A DNA stretch of 64,000 nucleotides from Euclidia mi (GCA_944739405.2 OX123186.2:15927552-15991551), one strand, 5' to 3'; positions 51,501-62,176 are shown, counted from the stretch's first letter. Translations and numbers: made by a program. The notes: generated by a model from the letters alone, not told the origin.

Positions 51501-53232
51501 ATCAAATTTCAAAAGAGCCCGGACAAGCGTTAAATAATATTAACAATTAAAAGTTAATATTTGTTAATTCTTTGAAACCAACAAACTATTAGCCTGTTTA
51601 CTGCTGGTACAAGAAAGTGGCAGGTATTTACTGCCCAACAAAATTAATAGTTTCAATATATATTGACACAAAACAAAGTCAAAGTTATCAAAGTTAAAAC
51701 TTCAAATAAGTTAATTAAAGTTAAATATTCAAATAAATTAAGGTTTACTAATGTTTGCCATAATTTAAAATGCCATAATTTCATATGCCATACTGGTATT
51801 TGCCATAATTTCATTAGAAATAACGCTTCAGTTGTCATAATCGTGAAATGCCATAAAATGACTTTCACTAATTCCATTGGTCATAATCGATCAAGTGTCA
51901 TAATAATTTAAATCCATACATGTATTTGCTATAATTTTCGTTTTCAATAATCTAAGAAGAAAATAGAGAAAGAAAATAAACTGAAGTTGAACAACTTCAG
52001 TTTATTAAACTAGTGTGAAGAATGTGGACTAAATTGACGGAGCCCTGCTTCGCAGGGCTCCTATTTTTGGGTTAAGGGTCAAAAGAGAACCCTAACCTAA
52101 CCTATCCGAGTCGGATTGCACTGAGTCGGGGTGTTAACGATAATTAATTCAACTTCAGTTTATTAAACTAGTGTGAAGAATGTGGACTAAGTTGACGGAG
52201 CCCTGCTTCGCAGGGCTCCTATTTTTGGGTTAAGGGTCAAAAGAGAACCCTAACCTAACCTATCCGAGTCAGATTGCACTGAGTCGGGGTGTTAACGATA
52301 ATTAATTCAACTTCAGTTTATTAAACTAGTGTGAAGAATGTGGACTAAGTTGACGGAGCCCTGCTTCGCAGGGCTCCTATTTTTAGGTTATGAGTCAAAA
52401 GAGAACCCTAACCTAACTTATCCGAGTCGGACGAGTGTGTTAACGATAATTAATTTCGACCTAACAATATTATGTATTATTTTCATAATTATATTAAATT
52501 TTGATTATGTCAAGAGTCGATTATGAGATGTGTTACTTATGGAAACTAATTATTATGATATATGTTGATAAAGAAAGTCATTTTATGGCAAATAAAAGTT
52601 ATCACTGTTGAGTGGTTAAGGCAAACGTTATTAGTATAAATGATAATAGTGCAAGTAAATATTATGATCAGGGATGATTATGGCAAACGATATTATTGCA
52701 AATGAATTTATGGAAAACGAGAGAATACCATAAATTAACTAATTACTTGCAACAGACAGACTGACTGTGTTATTTGAGATATACAATAGTAATAGTATGT
52801 GTTACCTAACAATTTTATCTATATATTATAACAAAACAAAGTTCATTAATGTGACCCGCCCAAGTGGCAAGGTCAAGTTGGTTGTTATAATGTTTATGAA
52901 TATATGCAATAAACTAAATTTACTAAATTTATTGATACATACAGTTGTTATGTATCCAAACAAACTGACTTATTAATGCAACAACAAATTTAAGTTAGAT
53001 TTCAACAATACAAATCAACAATTACTGATTGAGGTTATGTATGACAATGTGTTTCAAGTTATGTAGGTCAACTTATACAAATAAATAATATGTATTTTAG
53101 GCAAAAACTGACCTGACAAACACTACAATACTGTCTACAAGGTGATAAGATACAAGCTTATACCAATCTGAGGTTTGTACTCAGTAATGCAACAGCGGCA
53201 AAATTTCAACTACAGCTCTGCACCAAAACTTA
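51501..53232. other. Leader of BEL copy 2
   Basis: 1.7 kb between gag and the 5' LTR, unusually long. It holds AT-rich DNA with repeated ATGCCATAATTT words left of a 158-bp tandem array, and TTATGGCAAA words (partial reverse complements) right of it. The primer-binding site should lie just left of 53,233 (minus-strand TAAGTTTTGGTGCAGAGC); tRNA not assigned. Confidence 0.75.
51993..52456. repeat. 158-bp tandem repeat, about 2.9 copies
   Basis: Units start at 51,993, 52,151 and 52,309 (AACTTCAGTTTATTAAACTA). Each has a perfect 10-bp hairpin (GGAGCCCTGC TTC GCAGGGCTCC) and the telomere-like AACCCTAACCTAACCTA. The units differ by only a few bases; the third loses about 10 bp near its end. Confidence 0.95.
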
Positions 53233-53547
53233 TGTCTAGAATTACCGCAGGCAGGCGGGGATTTTCAAAGTGCGCAGTGGAAGCTGTAATGCATCTACCT
53301 GACCACGATAGACAATATATATCCAGACACAATGCACTGCGTTGCACAGCGAATCACAACTAATATTAATAAAATGTTTCAACTCACCTGATATCCTGAT
53401 GATGTTCTTGAGTGGACCTATAAGATTAACTCATAATTTTGGCCAAAATAACAAGAGAATCGAATAAATACCAGTGTCCAGTTCAGCGCAGTCCTTCTCC
53501 TCGGGCACCAATCAGGAATTCACACACGTGTTTTACAAAGTTCAATA

Positions 53548-54932
53548 CCGTAAAATGGGGTTACTTTCAAATAGCGGGGTAACTTTGATGATTACTTTTT
53601 ATGGATGCTTTTTCATTAAAATATCATTTTATATTGAACGCAGGCATTAGATTTTTTTTGTTGGCATCTTTGACTGTTCAGTTATCTTTTTTCAATGCGT
53701 GTGCATTGGTATTGATAACGGTCCTCGTAAAAAAAAATATTCATTTCATGTACGTGCAAATCCAAGAAATATTGTGTGGGATAACTTCAATGCTACAAAA
53801 GTTGGTATTATTTTTGTCGATTTTTTAGTTATTTCAGATGATGAAATGGTATCTTCCGAGTAAAATTAATTGATTGCCTTGGGTAGATGGTGGCCATATG
53901 TTGTTTTATTATGAGTATTTGTTCCTGGGTTTATTTTGATAGGTGGTACGGGGCAACATTGATATACAATCAAAGTAACCCCAAGATTAATTTAAACAAA
54001 TCTCACACATTAACATTTTATCTTTTACAGATAAAATGGTGCGAAACTATAAAAAACGCCTTGTACCCCAATGATAGGAACTATACGGAAGAAATACTTG
54101 CAGAAGTGTAGCAAAAAGTTACCGATGGAGTTAAGCGAAGTAAAAGAGCTATGAGCAAGCAAATTACATTGATGAAAATAATTGTGTAATGATCTCAATA
54201 TTTCTTCCACAAGACTGTTGATTGTGTAGTTCCTGATATGTAACTACATGTTTAAGAAAAGTTGATAATTTTCTCTAATTAAAATTAAAAAGAAACATTA
54301 CTACTAAATTATTATATAGAAACATTCTAAATAATAATTTAGTAGTGAAACATTTTTGAATTTTCTTTTTTCCAAGGAGTTTTGAGTTTTTTAAAGATTT
54401 TAAGTTTTTAAAGATTTTAAAGCTTTATTTTAGTATATGATGTTACAGTTTGATTGTTTTTTGTGTCATATATTTGATTATCCTAAAATGATTGTTTTAT
54501 TTTTCAACCTAGTAAACTGCTTAAAATCTGTTAGCAATGTAACCCCTGTAATCAAAGTCGCCCCACCGACTTTTCAATTGCTCTAATTTGAAGTCTTATC
54601 GTTTATTATTATTATTATTATATATTATATTGTAAGTCTAAGTAATCAATATTTCTTTTTGTTTTTGCTTTTTACTCCTGTTAAGGGATACTATAATATT
54701 CCGTCATAAAGTCGTGACCTATCAAAATAACCCCATTGCGAGTATTAAGTTGAATCGACACTTAGTGAATTTTTACGCCAAAACTATAAACGCTAATTTT
54801 TTTTTATTGTCCTATTATGATAGCAGATCCCAAGTTGGCAATTCAGTATTTATTTTGTATTTTTCTAGCATAAACTGGCAAAGTAATGATCAATTGAATT
54901 TTAAAATTAATCAAAATATCCCCATTTTACGG
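53548..54932 (+). mobile_element. pogo-like (Tc1/mariner superfamily) DNA transposon, decayed
   Basis: Terminal inverted repeats CCGTAAAATGGGG on both ends, TA duplicated at 53,546-53,547 and 54,933-54,934. The other LTR shows the empty site. Relatives of the word GGGGTAACTTTGAT recur near both ends and inside, in both orientations. A short reading frame near 54,034 begins MVRNYKKRL, and DRNYTEEILAEV with KVTDGV downstream recalls the psq-type helix-turn-helix start of pogo/Tigger transposases. No catalytic domain is left. Confidence 0.75.
54300..54346. repeat. Near-perfect 20-bp palindrome inside the pogo-like element
   Basis: Arms 54,300-54,319 and 54,327-54,346 (ACTACTAAATTATTATATAG and partner) pair at 18 of 20 positions. 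Confidence 0.8.
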
Positions 54933-55211
54933 TATTTCACAAATGTTCATTAAGATACAACTTATCTTTTATCACAAATAAACCGATGCCAGCTGATTAA
55001 AGAAGCGGCACTCAATCGGATTCCAATACTTCCAATTTTATTACAATATTCCACGCGAGAGAGCAAAACGGCGTGTTAATTTTTCAAGGCAAGAACGGAA
55101 GTTGACAGTTCAGTGTGACCATTGTCAGAAATTTTCAATAGACTAAACAAAATGTTACTTAATCGATATAGTCGATTTGACTTATAATAAAAACTAATTC
55201 TATTTCAAACA

Positions 55212-55370
55212 AATGGTATTGTTACTCCGAACGTACTCCGTATTTATTAATACCGTTATTAACACGTAGCTATTCCATATCTAATCTAGAATTAACTACT
55301 CCCAGTGTTACTTTGGAGTAAGAGAAGAATAAGCAATTTTTATTAATAAGACTGATAAAGTCCAGTCAAA
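55212..55370. repeat. Interspersed repeat (GGAGTAAG words)
   Basis: Same family as 43,671-43,910. It is the right flank of the BEL insertion. Confidence 0.45.
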
Positions 55371-55584
55371 ATGGGTTTAGTATGCAAGTACAATGCAGGA
55401 TATCGTTTGACGCTTTTCGCTGACGCAGCCCACTGATGGCCTGCATTCAACAGCAATCGTACGGTTCAACCTTGACTGAGGGTGCCAGCACGATCTGTAT
55501 CACTTTGCCTCCACGCCATCAGAAGGTGTATGCATAAGCATGTCAGCCTAAGCCATCAGACAGGTTGCCACAACTATTTATTTA

Positions 55585-55981
55585 CATACATACATAGTCT
55601 CACGCCTATAACCCCGAAGAGGTAGGCAGAGGTGTATTTCTACACCCACTTTTCGCCAGATATACTTTAGTCCCACGTAATAAGGGGCGAGCCTATTGCC
55701 GTACCGGGCACATTTCCAGACTCCGTGCTGCTACTGAGAATTTCGTGACAGAAAAACCCAATAACATTGCCCATCCCAGGAATCGAACCCGGGACCTCCC
55801 GGTCCCACGCGCACTTTTATGCCTCGAGACCAACGAGGCAGTCGTATTGGGTTTGATGTCGAGTTTTCCGTCTCTACGCAAAGATGGTATTTGCATCGTG
55901 TTATCCCTTAGTCGCCTCTTACGACACCCACGGGAAGATAGGGGGTGGTGACACTTGTATTCTATGCCGTCAACCACACGG
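55585..55981 (-). mobile_element. Full-length ~400-bp SINE with 12-bp TSD
   Basis: ACTATTTATTTA at 55,573-55,584 and 55,982-55,993 flanks it. From the right: a ~135-bp head module (GCCGTGTGGTTGACGGCATA, GGTGTCGTAAGAGGCGACTA), a tRNA-like block with B box GGTTCGATTCC, then the body and the TACCCCTTCGGGG-like tail with (TATG)n. Minus-strand ORF 55,693-55,977 runs through it by chance. Confidence 0.88.
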
Positions 55982-56074
55982 ACTATTTATTTAAATGTTT
56001 AATAATGCCCGCATGGTACCTACTCACAACTTTACATTCTAAAACATGGTAAAATACGTGGAATATGGCTATCC

Positions 56075-56220
56075 CTTTGGGTTGCAGAGGTCAGACAGCA
56101 GTCACTCTGTGGAAAAGTTTATATTCTGTCATATCTGGTGAGACCAGAAAGCGGACCTCGGGCTCCAAGGCGTGCCAATCTTGGATGCAACCGGGATAAC
56201 GCTAGGGCGATGATTATGAT
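56075..56220 (+). repeat. SINE 3' part (GGGTTGCAGAGG family)
   Basis: GTGGAATATGGCTATCCCTT, GGTTGCAGAGGTCAGACAGC, CGGGATAACGCTAGGGCGAT and a (GAT)n tail. Same as the 3' part of 34,910-35,290. Confidence 0.65.
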
Positions 56221-57109
56221 GATATGGTAAAATACATGTTGTAATTGTATACAATATAAAATAAACATAAAATTAATCAAAATTTAAACAATAAAATGTC
56301 ATTGTCATACAAAAATAATTAAAGTGCTTATTACGGAGTCAATTGTCCTGGGTGGAAATCGAGCACATACCCTGGTGTGGCAGTGAGAGTCAGGTAATCC
56401 ACGAAACGTTACCAATAGCTTTAATTATGTTATAAAATATTATGTAAAATTAAATCAAGTATTTGGCAGAATTTGCAACCATTAAAGCAACAAAGATATT
56501 ACACTACGCCCGTTTCCGATATTCTATGTACCGAGGGATTGATTACTAGAGATATTTATTGTATTTCATATAAAGTCCATACAAAATAATTATGTCAAAT
56601 ATTTATCTCTAGCGGCCAAATCCAACTATTCATAGAATTTTGGCTAGACGTCAAAGCGAGTGTCGATCCATACAGGCAATAATCACGCATTTGAAACGGC
56701 GATATGGCGGCGATCGAGCTATCCAATCAAACTTTACTGAGAGCCAGATGATACACTCTTTGTACAACTGTAGAACTTGAATATCGCTTCGGTATGCGAC
56801 AGACGTCTCCACTTTAACATCCTGTTTCCATCGCTCACTGTATTCTAAGTAGGCGATGTAAAAAGACCATTAATTGTGACTGCTTTAGTGGTGTTTCTAA
56901 GTTTATGAGCCTGTTTTAAGGTTACGCTCAGTGCCTGTTGTTTCGGTAATAGCTTCGATCGTTTTTATTTGGTTGAAATCCGATGAGATCAGCTGGATTC
57001 TGAGTTCCCTTTTGTTGAAATGATATTTTGGGTAATACGCATATGTATACGCTTGACATTACTATGGCACACACAGGCAAAACACAGGTCAAGGCTTTGT
57101 TAAGATATA
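56221..57109. other. AT-rich stretch, no gene seen
   Basis: No supportable feature. Confidence 0.4.
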
Positions 57110-57255
57110 TATTTTATGAAAGTGGTATGCTCAAAAACTACCGAACGGATTTTTGTACGGTTTTTACCAATAAACTTGATAGTGTAATTTTTGAAGAAGG
57201 TTAGAGAGGCTTAATTCACGCGGGTTGAGCCACGGTCAAAGTCTAGTCTAGTGTA
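57110..57255 (+). repeat. Interspersed repeat, 3' end
   Basis: AAAAACTACCGAACGGATTT, GTACGGTTTTTACCAATAAA, TTCACGCGGGTTGAGCCACG. Related to 41,705-41,830. Confidence 0.5.
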
Positions 57256-58507
57256 TTATAATTTAGCGCCATTCAAGCCGACAAACAGACGATAGCATTC
57301 AAATATTGCTACCTACACATTCAGAGAATATTAATTAATAAATACGGAATTGTGTTGCAAATACAGAACCAGGAAACATATTAAGCACTAATTTCTCTTC
57401 GGGAACCTCCATAATAATGAAGTATAATATTTGAACAGAGCCTGTAATAAAATACTTACATATTATTATTTATTTATAAGTAAAGATTTAACGTTCTGTC
57501 CTAATTTGTTTTTGTAAGAGGAATGCCAGTCCTAGTTCCTTCGTAGAGCTTTGTCACATCACGCATTTGAACGTAATGCTCGATATTATCTGAAAAAGGA
57601 TTCTAGAACTTGCAATTAGTCAATAATCATAATTAGACCATGGAAATTTGCTATTGACATCAAACAACAGCCCTTTTAGGTCGGTTGTTAAATTGACAAA
57701 TTTCTGTTTCGCGAGCGAAAACAAAAGTAAAAATATGGATACAAAGCACATCTACAATCAGATAAACTACTTGTGGAGTGAAAAACTTTGGTTTGAAGTC
57801 TGAGACAAGTCGCTAGATTATAAATTCACCAATTAAAATTTATTACAAGCTTCCGTATATAACTTTTAACTGTAACGAAATGCCATAAAAACAAGCATCA
57901 AAACAAATATCAAAATATAAACTAACCTGGCATTTGTAGAGATTTATAGTTTAATTCAGACAATTATATATTGACACAATATGCTAGGCATCGCTGCTAC
58001 GGAATGGCGACAGACACCACCATGGGCTTATCGCGAGGGCTTCGAACGCCTGTACGGCAGGGTCACACGTTCTCTCTGCTTATCCCAAGCGGTGGAAGAT
58101 GAGCCTGGAATTTGGGACTTCACATTTAATACACACGCAACAAAAAATAGCACACGAGTACAAAATGGCTGTAATGGTAGGACGGACTGACACACGAGTG
58201 ATCTTAATAATGGTTTCGTTTTTTTCATAAGCAAACTCTAAAATTACGGCGTTTACATTCTCTGAAAGATTGCAGTGCAAGATTTTCTTCATGAATACTA
58301 AAATCCCTTACGAGTTCAATATTCCCATTCGAAATAACGCTGTACATTTCAAGTACTGCAGTTCTATTTTGAAAGTTTGACGAGAAAATTGAAGATAAAA
58401 TATAAACAGAAGTAGTCATATTCTGTAGCATATTGAGTTTTGCAGTGAGCGGGCGAGGCTGTGTTTCGCTATCTCTCGGTGCGAATAGACTAGTGGTATT
58501 ACTTTGA
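57256..58507. other. No assigned gene; unexplained open frames
   Basis: Frames at 57,981-58,190 (plus) and 58,225-58,521 (minus, 98 codons) have ordinary amino-acid make-up but no domain I recognise. I cannot tell exon remnants from chance here. Confidence 0.3.
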
Positions 58508-58585
58508 AGCGGGCGGCTCAAGATCGATCTAATTAGAGAGCCTTGGGGTGAGCCTATGTCTATCGGTTGATATGTAATGATGATG
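58508..58585 (+). repeat. LINE/SINE 3'-end fragment
   Basis: GCGGGCGGCTCAAGATCGAT, then GGTGAGCCTATG, then TCTATCGGTTGATATG and (ATG)n. Third member of the family at 8,035 and 31,425. Confidence 0.65.
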
Positions 58586-58599
58586 ATTTGACTGCACGT

Positions 58600-58665
58600 A
58601 TGGTATGGTTTAAGCGGTGGCCTCGTAGTTTACAACTTTGAATGTTGTTGGTTCAATCCCCACAC
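58600..58665 (+). repeat. tRNA-like SINE head fragment
   Basis: GTATGGTTTAAGCGGTGGCC, then GTTGGTTCAATCCCCACAC, a weak A and B box pair. Confidence 0.45.
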
Positions 58666-58701
58666 GAAAAATAACTTTGTATCCACATATTATTGTTTTG
58701 A

Positions 58702-58855
58702 TCACAGAAGAATAACTGAAGCATGGAAGGAACGATATTTTGAAGAACAAATTGAATATAGCTACACTCTTCACTCATATGATAAATTAGAGTTGCCAGA
58801 AGAAGATGGCACTATGCTTAAAGACAATTTGAACACAAATATCGTAACTTTTTAA
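58702..58855 (+). other. Candidate 3'-terminal exon
   Basis: TATTGTTTTGATCACAG just upstream looks like a splice acceptor. The following frame reads RITEAWKERYFEEQIEYSYT, then LHSYDKLELPEEDGTMLKDN and LNTNIVTF, and stops at TAA 58,853-58,855. The charged, mixed composition and alternation of acidic and aromatic residues look like real protein and unlike the AT-rich chance ORFs nearby. There is no start, no domain I know and no upstream exon in view. A remnant of a mobile-element gene is an equal possibility. Confidence 0.3.
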
Positions 58856-59155
58856 TTTAATAGTGACTGAGCAAATCCACTATCGATATCGATTAAAGTT
58901 TCAATATAGGTTCAAAATCAAACGGACTTGTAAAGTATATTATTTATATGTTATAGATTTTAAATTCCGTAAATTTGTGTCCACAGCAGTCAGAACGCTA
59001 GTTGATGGACAGTCTTTAAATAATTATGACACAAACTTGCATTTTTAAACTGAACTTATATATTTTTGTTTCAAATGGGTACTCAGTAGCATATAATCTT
59101 TCGAAGCGTTATTTTCTAAATTTCATGGTATTTTTCTTTACGCATCTACAGCCTT
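58856..59155. other. AT-rich stretch, no gene seen
   Basis: No supportable feature. Confidence 0.4.
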
Positions 59156-59159
59156 TTCC

Positions 59160-59310
59160 AGTCCACTGCTGGTCTTAAACCTTCCGTGGTGGAGGTTTGT
59201 CCTACTATATTACCACACTAGCCAGACGTATTCGTATAGGGATTTATTTCAAGATTTCCTTCTCTTGTGTTTCTCTTAGTCGCCTCATACGACACCCTCG
59301 GCATAAATGT
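59160..59310 (-). repeat. SINE head-module fragment
   Basis: TCTTAGTCGCCTCATACGAC, then ACCCTCGGCA, matches in reverse the head module of the SINEs at 55.6 and 59.6 kb. Confidence 0.55.
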
Positions 59311-59405
59311 TTATTTATACTTATTTATAGTAAGTTTTTCAGCTGTAATGATATCTGTAAGTGGGATTAATAAATATTAAATAAATAAATCATCACCCCC
59401 AAATA

Positions 59406-60525
59406 ACATATTTTTATTAGAGAAAGCAAATAATTAAGAAAAAAGCAAAACTCATAGCTTAAGCATTATGATAACTGAGAATGGCATATCCAAATTAATT
59501 CTTTACAGGGATAGGAGATAGTCGACATAGATTTTATCAAGCAAAAAACATAAAAATTAACTTAAAATAGAAAATCAGACAAAACCTTGAATAGTGCCCA
59601 AAGGTTTGTTATTAACTATAATCACTTTATTATGCCGTGTGGTTGACGGCATAGAATACAAGTGTCACCACCCCCTGTCTTCCCGTGGGTGTCGTAAGAG
59701 GCGACTAAGGGATAACACGTTGCAAATACCATCTTTGTGTAGAGACGGAAAACTCGACATCAAACCCTAGACGACTGCCTCGTTGGTCTCGCGGCATAAA
59801 TGTGCGCGTGGGATCGGGAGGTCCCGGGCTCGATTCCTGGGTCGGGCAGTGTTATTGGGTTTTTCTGTCACGAAATTCTCAGTAGCAGCACGGAGTCTGG
59901 AAATGTGCCCGGTACGGCAATAGGCTCGCCCCTTATTACGTGGGACTAAAGTATATCTGGCGAAAAGTGGGTGTAGAAATACACCTCTGCCTACCCCTTC
60001 GGGGATAAAAGGCATGACGTTATGTACGTATGTATGTCACTTTATTGCAATTTTCTCATTACATAGTGTAGGTAATACAAATCTATGTGTAAAAAATGTA
60101 TGTGCGGGATCGGACACTTATCGATCATACATGTGACACACAGAATATTTAGAAAATGTGTAATTTGGCCAAATTACACATTTTTGCTAGAGAAAGTTAA
60201 CAATTAAGAATAAGGCAAAACGCATGCTCAGGCATTATGATAACTGTAAATGTCATATATTATCCAAATCGACACATTATAAGAAAAGACATGATCGACA
60301 TAGATTATTGTATCAAAACACATAAAATTAAAGTTAAAATAAATAATTTAGTGAACATCTTCAATAGTTCCCAAAAGTTTGTTATTAACAATAATCACTT
60401 TTTATTGACATTTTCTCATTACATAGTGTAGGTATTACAAATCTATGTGTAAAAAATGTATTTGCGGGATCAGGCACTTTTCGATCATACATGAGACACA
60501 CAGAATATTTAGAGAGAAAAAATTG
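59406..60525. repeat. Local tandem duplication, first unit interrupted by a SINE
   Basis: Unit 1 is 59,406-60,176 (about 356 bp without the SINE and its TSD). Unit 2 is 60,177-60,525. They share GCATTATGATAACTG, ACATAGTGTAGGTA, AATCTATGTGTAAAAAATGT and ATCATACATG.GACACACAGA in the same order. Confidence 0.88.
59632..60036 (+). mobile_element. Full-length ~405-bp SINE with 10-bp TSD
   Basis: TCACTTTATT at 59,622-59,631 and 60,037-60,046. Head module starts TATGCCGTGTGGTTGACGGC. The tRNA-like block has GTTGGTCTCGCGG and GGGCTCGATTCCTGG. The tail is TGCCTACCCCTTCGGGG, then (TATG)n. Unit 2 of the surrounding duplication keeps the empty site near 60,397. Confidence 0.9.
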
Positions 60526-61690
60526 TGGCTAGACTAGCCCTTCGATTTTATCTTGGGATCGGCACATTATTAGTCCACTAGTCGAACAAGAACAACCAAG
60601 TTTTGGTCTCTGGGTAGATGAAATTTAACAAAATTTCTTTCAAATGAAGTTTCCCTTATTTTGATGCATATCCACTCAGTAGTCGTGACTTTGAAAGCAG
60701 ACAGTTCTTATCAAACCTTCAAATTACTGTCCTTTAAATAATACTGTCTTTGTAAAGAAAGATCAGATTTTTTCTATAGGTGCATTAATTTTTTATGTAA
60801 TATGATGGATTCTAACAAGCTTCGGAATTCATTACTGTTGCTGATAGTTTAATTATTAGCAAGTAATTATTTAAACACTCACACTGATATGTTTAGAAGG
60901 GAGGAGCCATCTGTCATTACTATAAAAACATTCCGCAGTAAATGCTTGGAAAAAATTCTGTGGTGCTTTCTAGGCACCCAATTTTCTCCATGACATACTG
61001 CAGCAATCCACTTATTTTATAAATCTTTATCACGTGCACATGGAATCTAAAAAATAACGAGGTAAAAATATACGGTGGATAGACATATCGAGAAGATTTT
61101 TACAACACTTGAAAAGTCAATATAAATATTATAAAAGAAAAAATCACTAAGGTTATATAATTTGATGGCATAATATTGTCTAAATTGTATCTTACACGTC
61201 AGTTGACTGTGTTCAATTTGTAAGTACTAGGACTACCTCTATGTATATATATCCAATCTCTTTGGTTTTGATTCAGGGTATATTTTGTGTCTGTTAATTT
61301 GGAATGTTTGTAAAGTCCGTGACACAGGATCTATTCTAGTGCGTAAGATGTCATAAATATGTAACAAGGAGGAATCGTCCTATTAAAAAACCTGTACAAT
61401 GTTGTTAATGTAATGTATATTTAAGAACGGACCGTGGGCGTGGGTCTAGAAAGCCGCGAGTAAGAGGTATACATCAAACGTGACTTATAAATATATATCA
61501 TTGGCCAAGCAATAACAAGATGTCTTTTTTTAGCCCTTTTAACTAGTAGCTCTTAAATTACTAATCCGACTGCTGCGCTCAGGACCACCGCGTTGAACAA
61601 ATTTTTCAATTACAAAAAAGGCACTCAAAGAGGTTCAATAATTCTTGATTTTGAGTGCGTCGTTTTTTTAGCGAGTAGGTTTTGAAATAC
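60526..61690. other. AT-rich stretch, no gene seen
   Basis: No supportable feature up to the LTR. Confidence 0.4.
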
Positions 61691-62176
61691 TGGTAGCGCC
61701 ATCTATCCTTTCCATTGCTAGTTAATTATGTCAACGGCAATGGTTCGTCGCTACTCGGCCAATCCGAGCGATCGTTTTCATGAATCCCCTCCCAAAACGC
61801 CTCGCTATTGGCCGCCCTGCTCAACGGCGACGAAGAAAGAATGGAAGATTCGAGACGCTCGGGAACTCATGTTCGTCGTATAATGCAAACCGCACCGCCA
61901 TATTTTTTACCGCTCCCGCTTATACCAAAACCTAACAAAACCACCTGCGAGTGAAAGTGATTTGTATAGTGGAGTGATTCAAGCAGCTTCAGGATTCTCG
62001 AAGACATCAGGAGGCTGCCATTTGCAAAGAAAAAGACTGCCGAGCAAGGTAAGAGGCTCCTATCCACTTTACCTTTTTTACTTCCTCATTTCCTAGTCGA
62101 TAAGAACCGAAATCCTACAGTCCACAATATTAATAGTTTTCCCAAATCAACTAGGAACATTCGGTTCGCCGAAACA
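61691..62176 (+). repeat. 5' LTR of BEL copy 3
   Basis: Starts TGGTAGCGCCATCTATCC and ends TTCGCCGAAACA, 486 bp. It aligns with the copy 1 LTR in blocks (GAGCGATC, AAGTGATTTGT, GTGGAGTG/GTGAAGTG, GCCGAGCAAGGTAAG) with many changes. Confidence 0.88.

Larger units (their letters stand above)
44812..55211 (-). mobile_element. BEL/Pao LTR retrotransposon, copy 2 (second family), full length
   Basis: The left (3') LTR is 44,812-45,989 and the right (5') LTR is 53,233-55,211; both begin TGTCTAGAATTACC and end TTCAAACA on the plus strand. AATGG flanks the element at 44,807-44,811 and 55,212-55,216. Subtracting one insertion from each LTR leaves 592 bp in both. The LTRs differ at about nine or ten positions by eye. 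Order on the minus strand: LTR, 1.7-kb leader with a 158-bp tandem repeat, gag, protease, RT, RNase H, integrase, polypurine tract, LTR. The coding frame carries about nine stops and at least two shifts. Confidence 0.97.
53233..55211 (-). repeat. 5' LTR of BEL copy 2, with an insertion
   Basis: 592 bp of LTR interrupted by a 1,385-bp element at 53,548-54,932 plus a TA duplication. In the LTR, sequence corresponding to 44,812-44,952 is joined directly to that of 45,539 onward, showing the empty site of the other LTR's insertion. Confidence 0.95.

Noticed and set aside
52021..52400. Rho-independent terminators (GC hairpins followed by TATTTTT)
   Set aside because: Bacterial-type signal; context is an insect retroelement leader.
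51993..52456. Interstitial telomere
   Set aside because: Only two to three CCTAA words per 158-bp unit, inside a retroelement leader.
51993..52456. CRISPR-like array
   Set aside because: The whole 158-bp unit is repeated with no unique spacers, and the window is eukaryotic.
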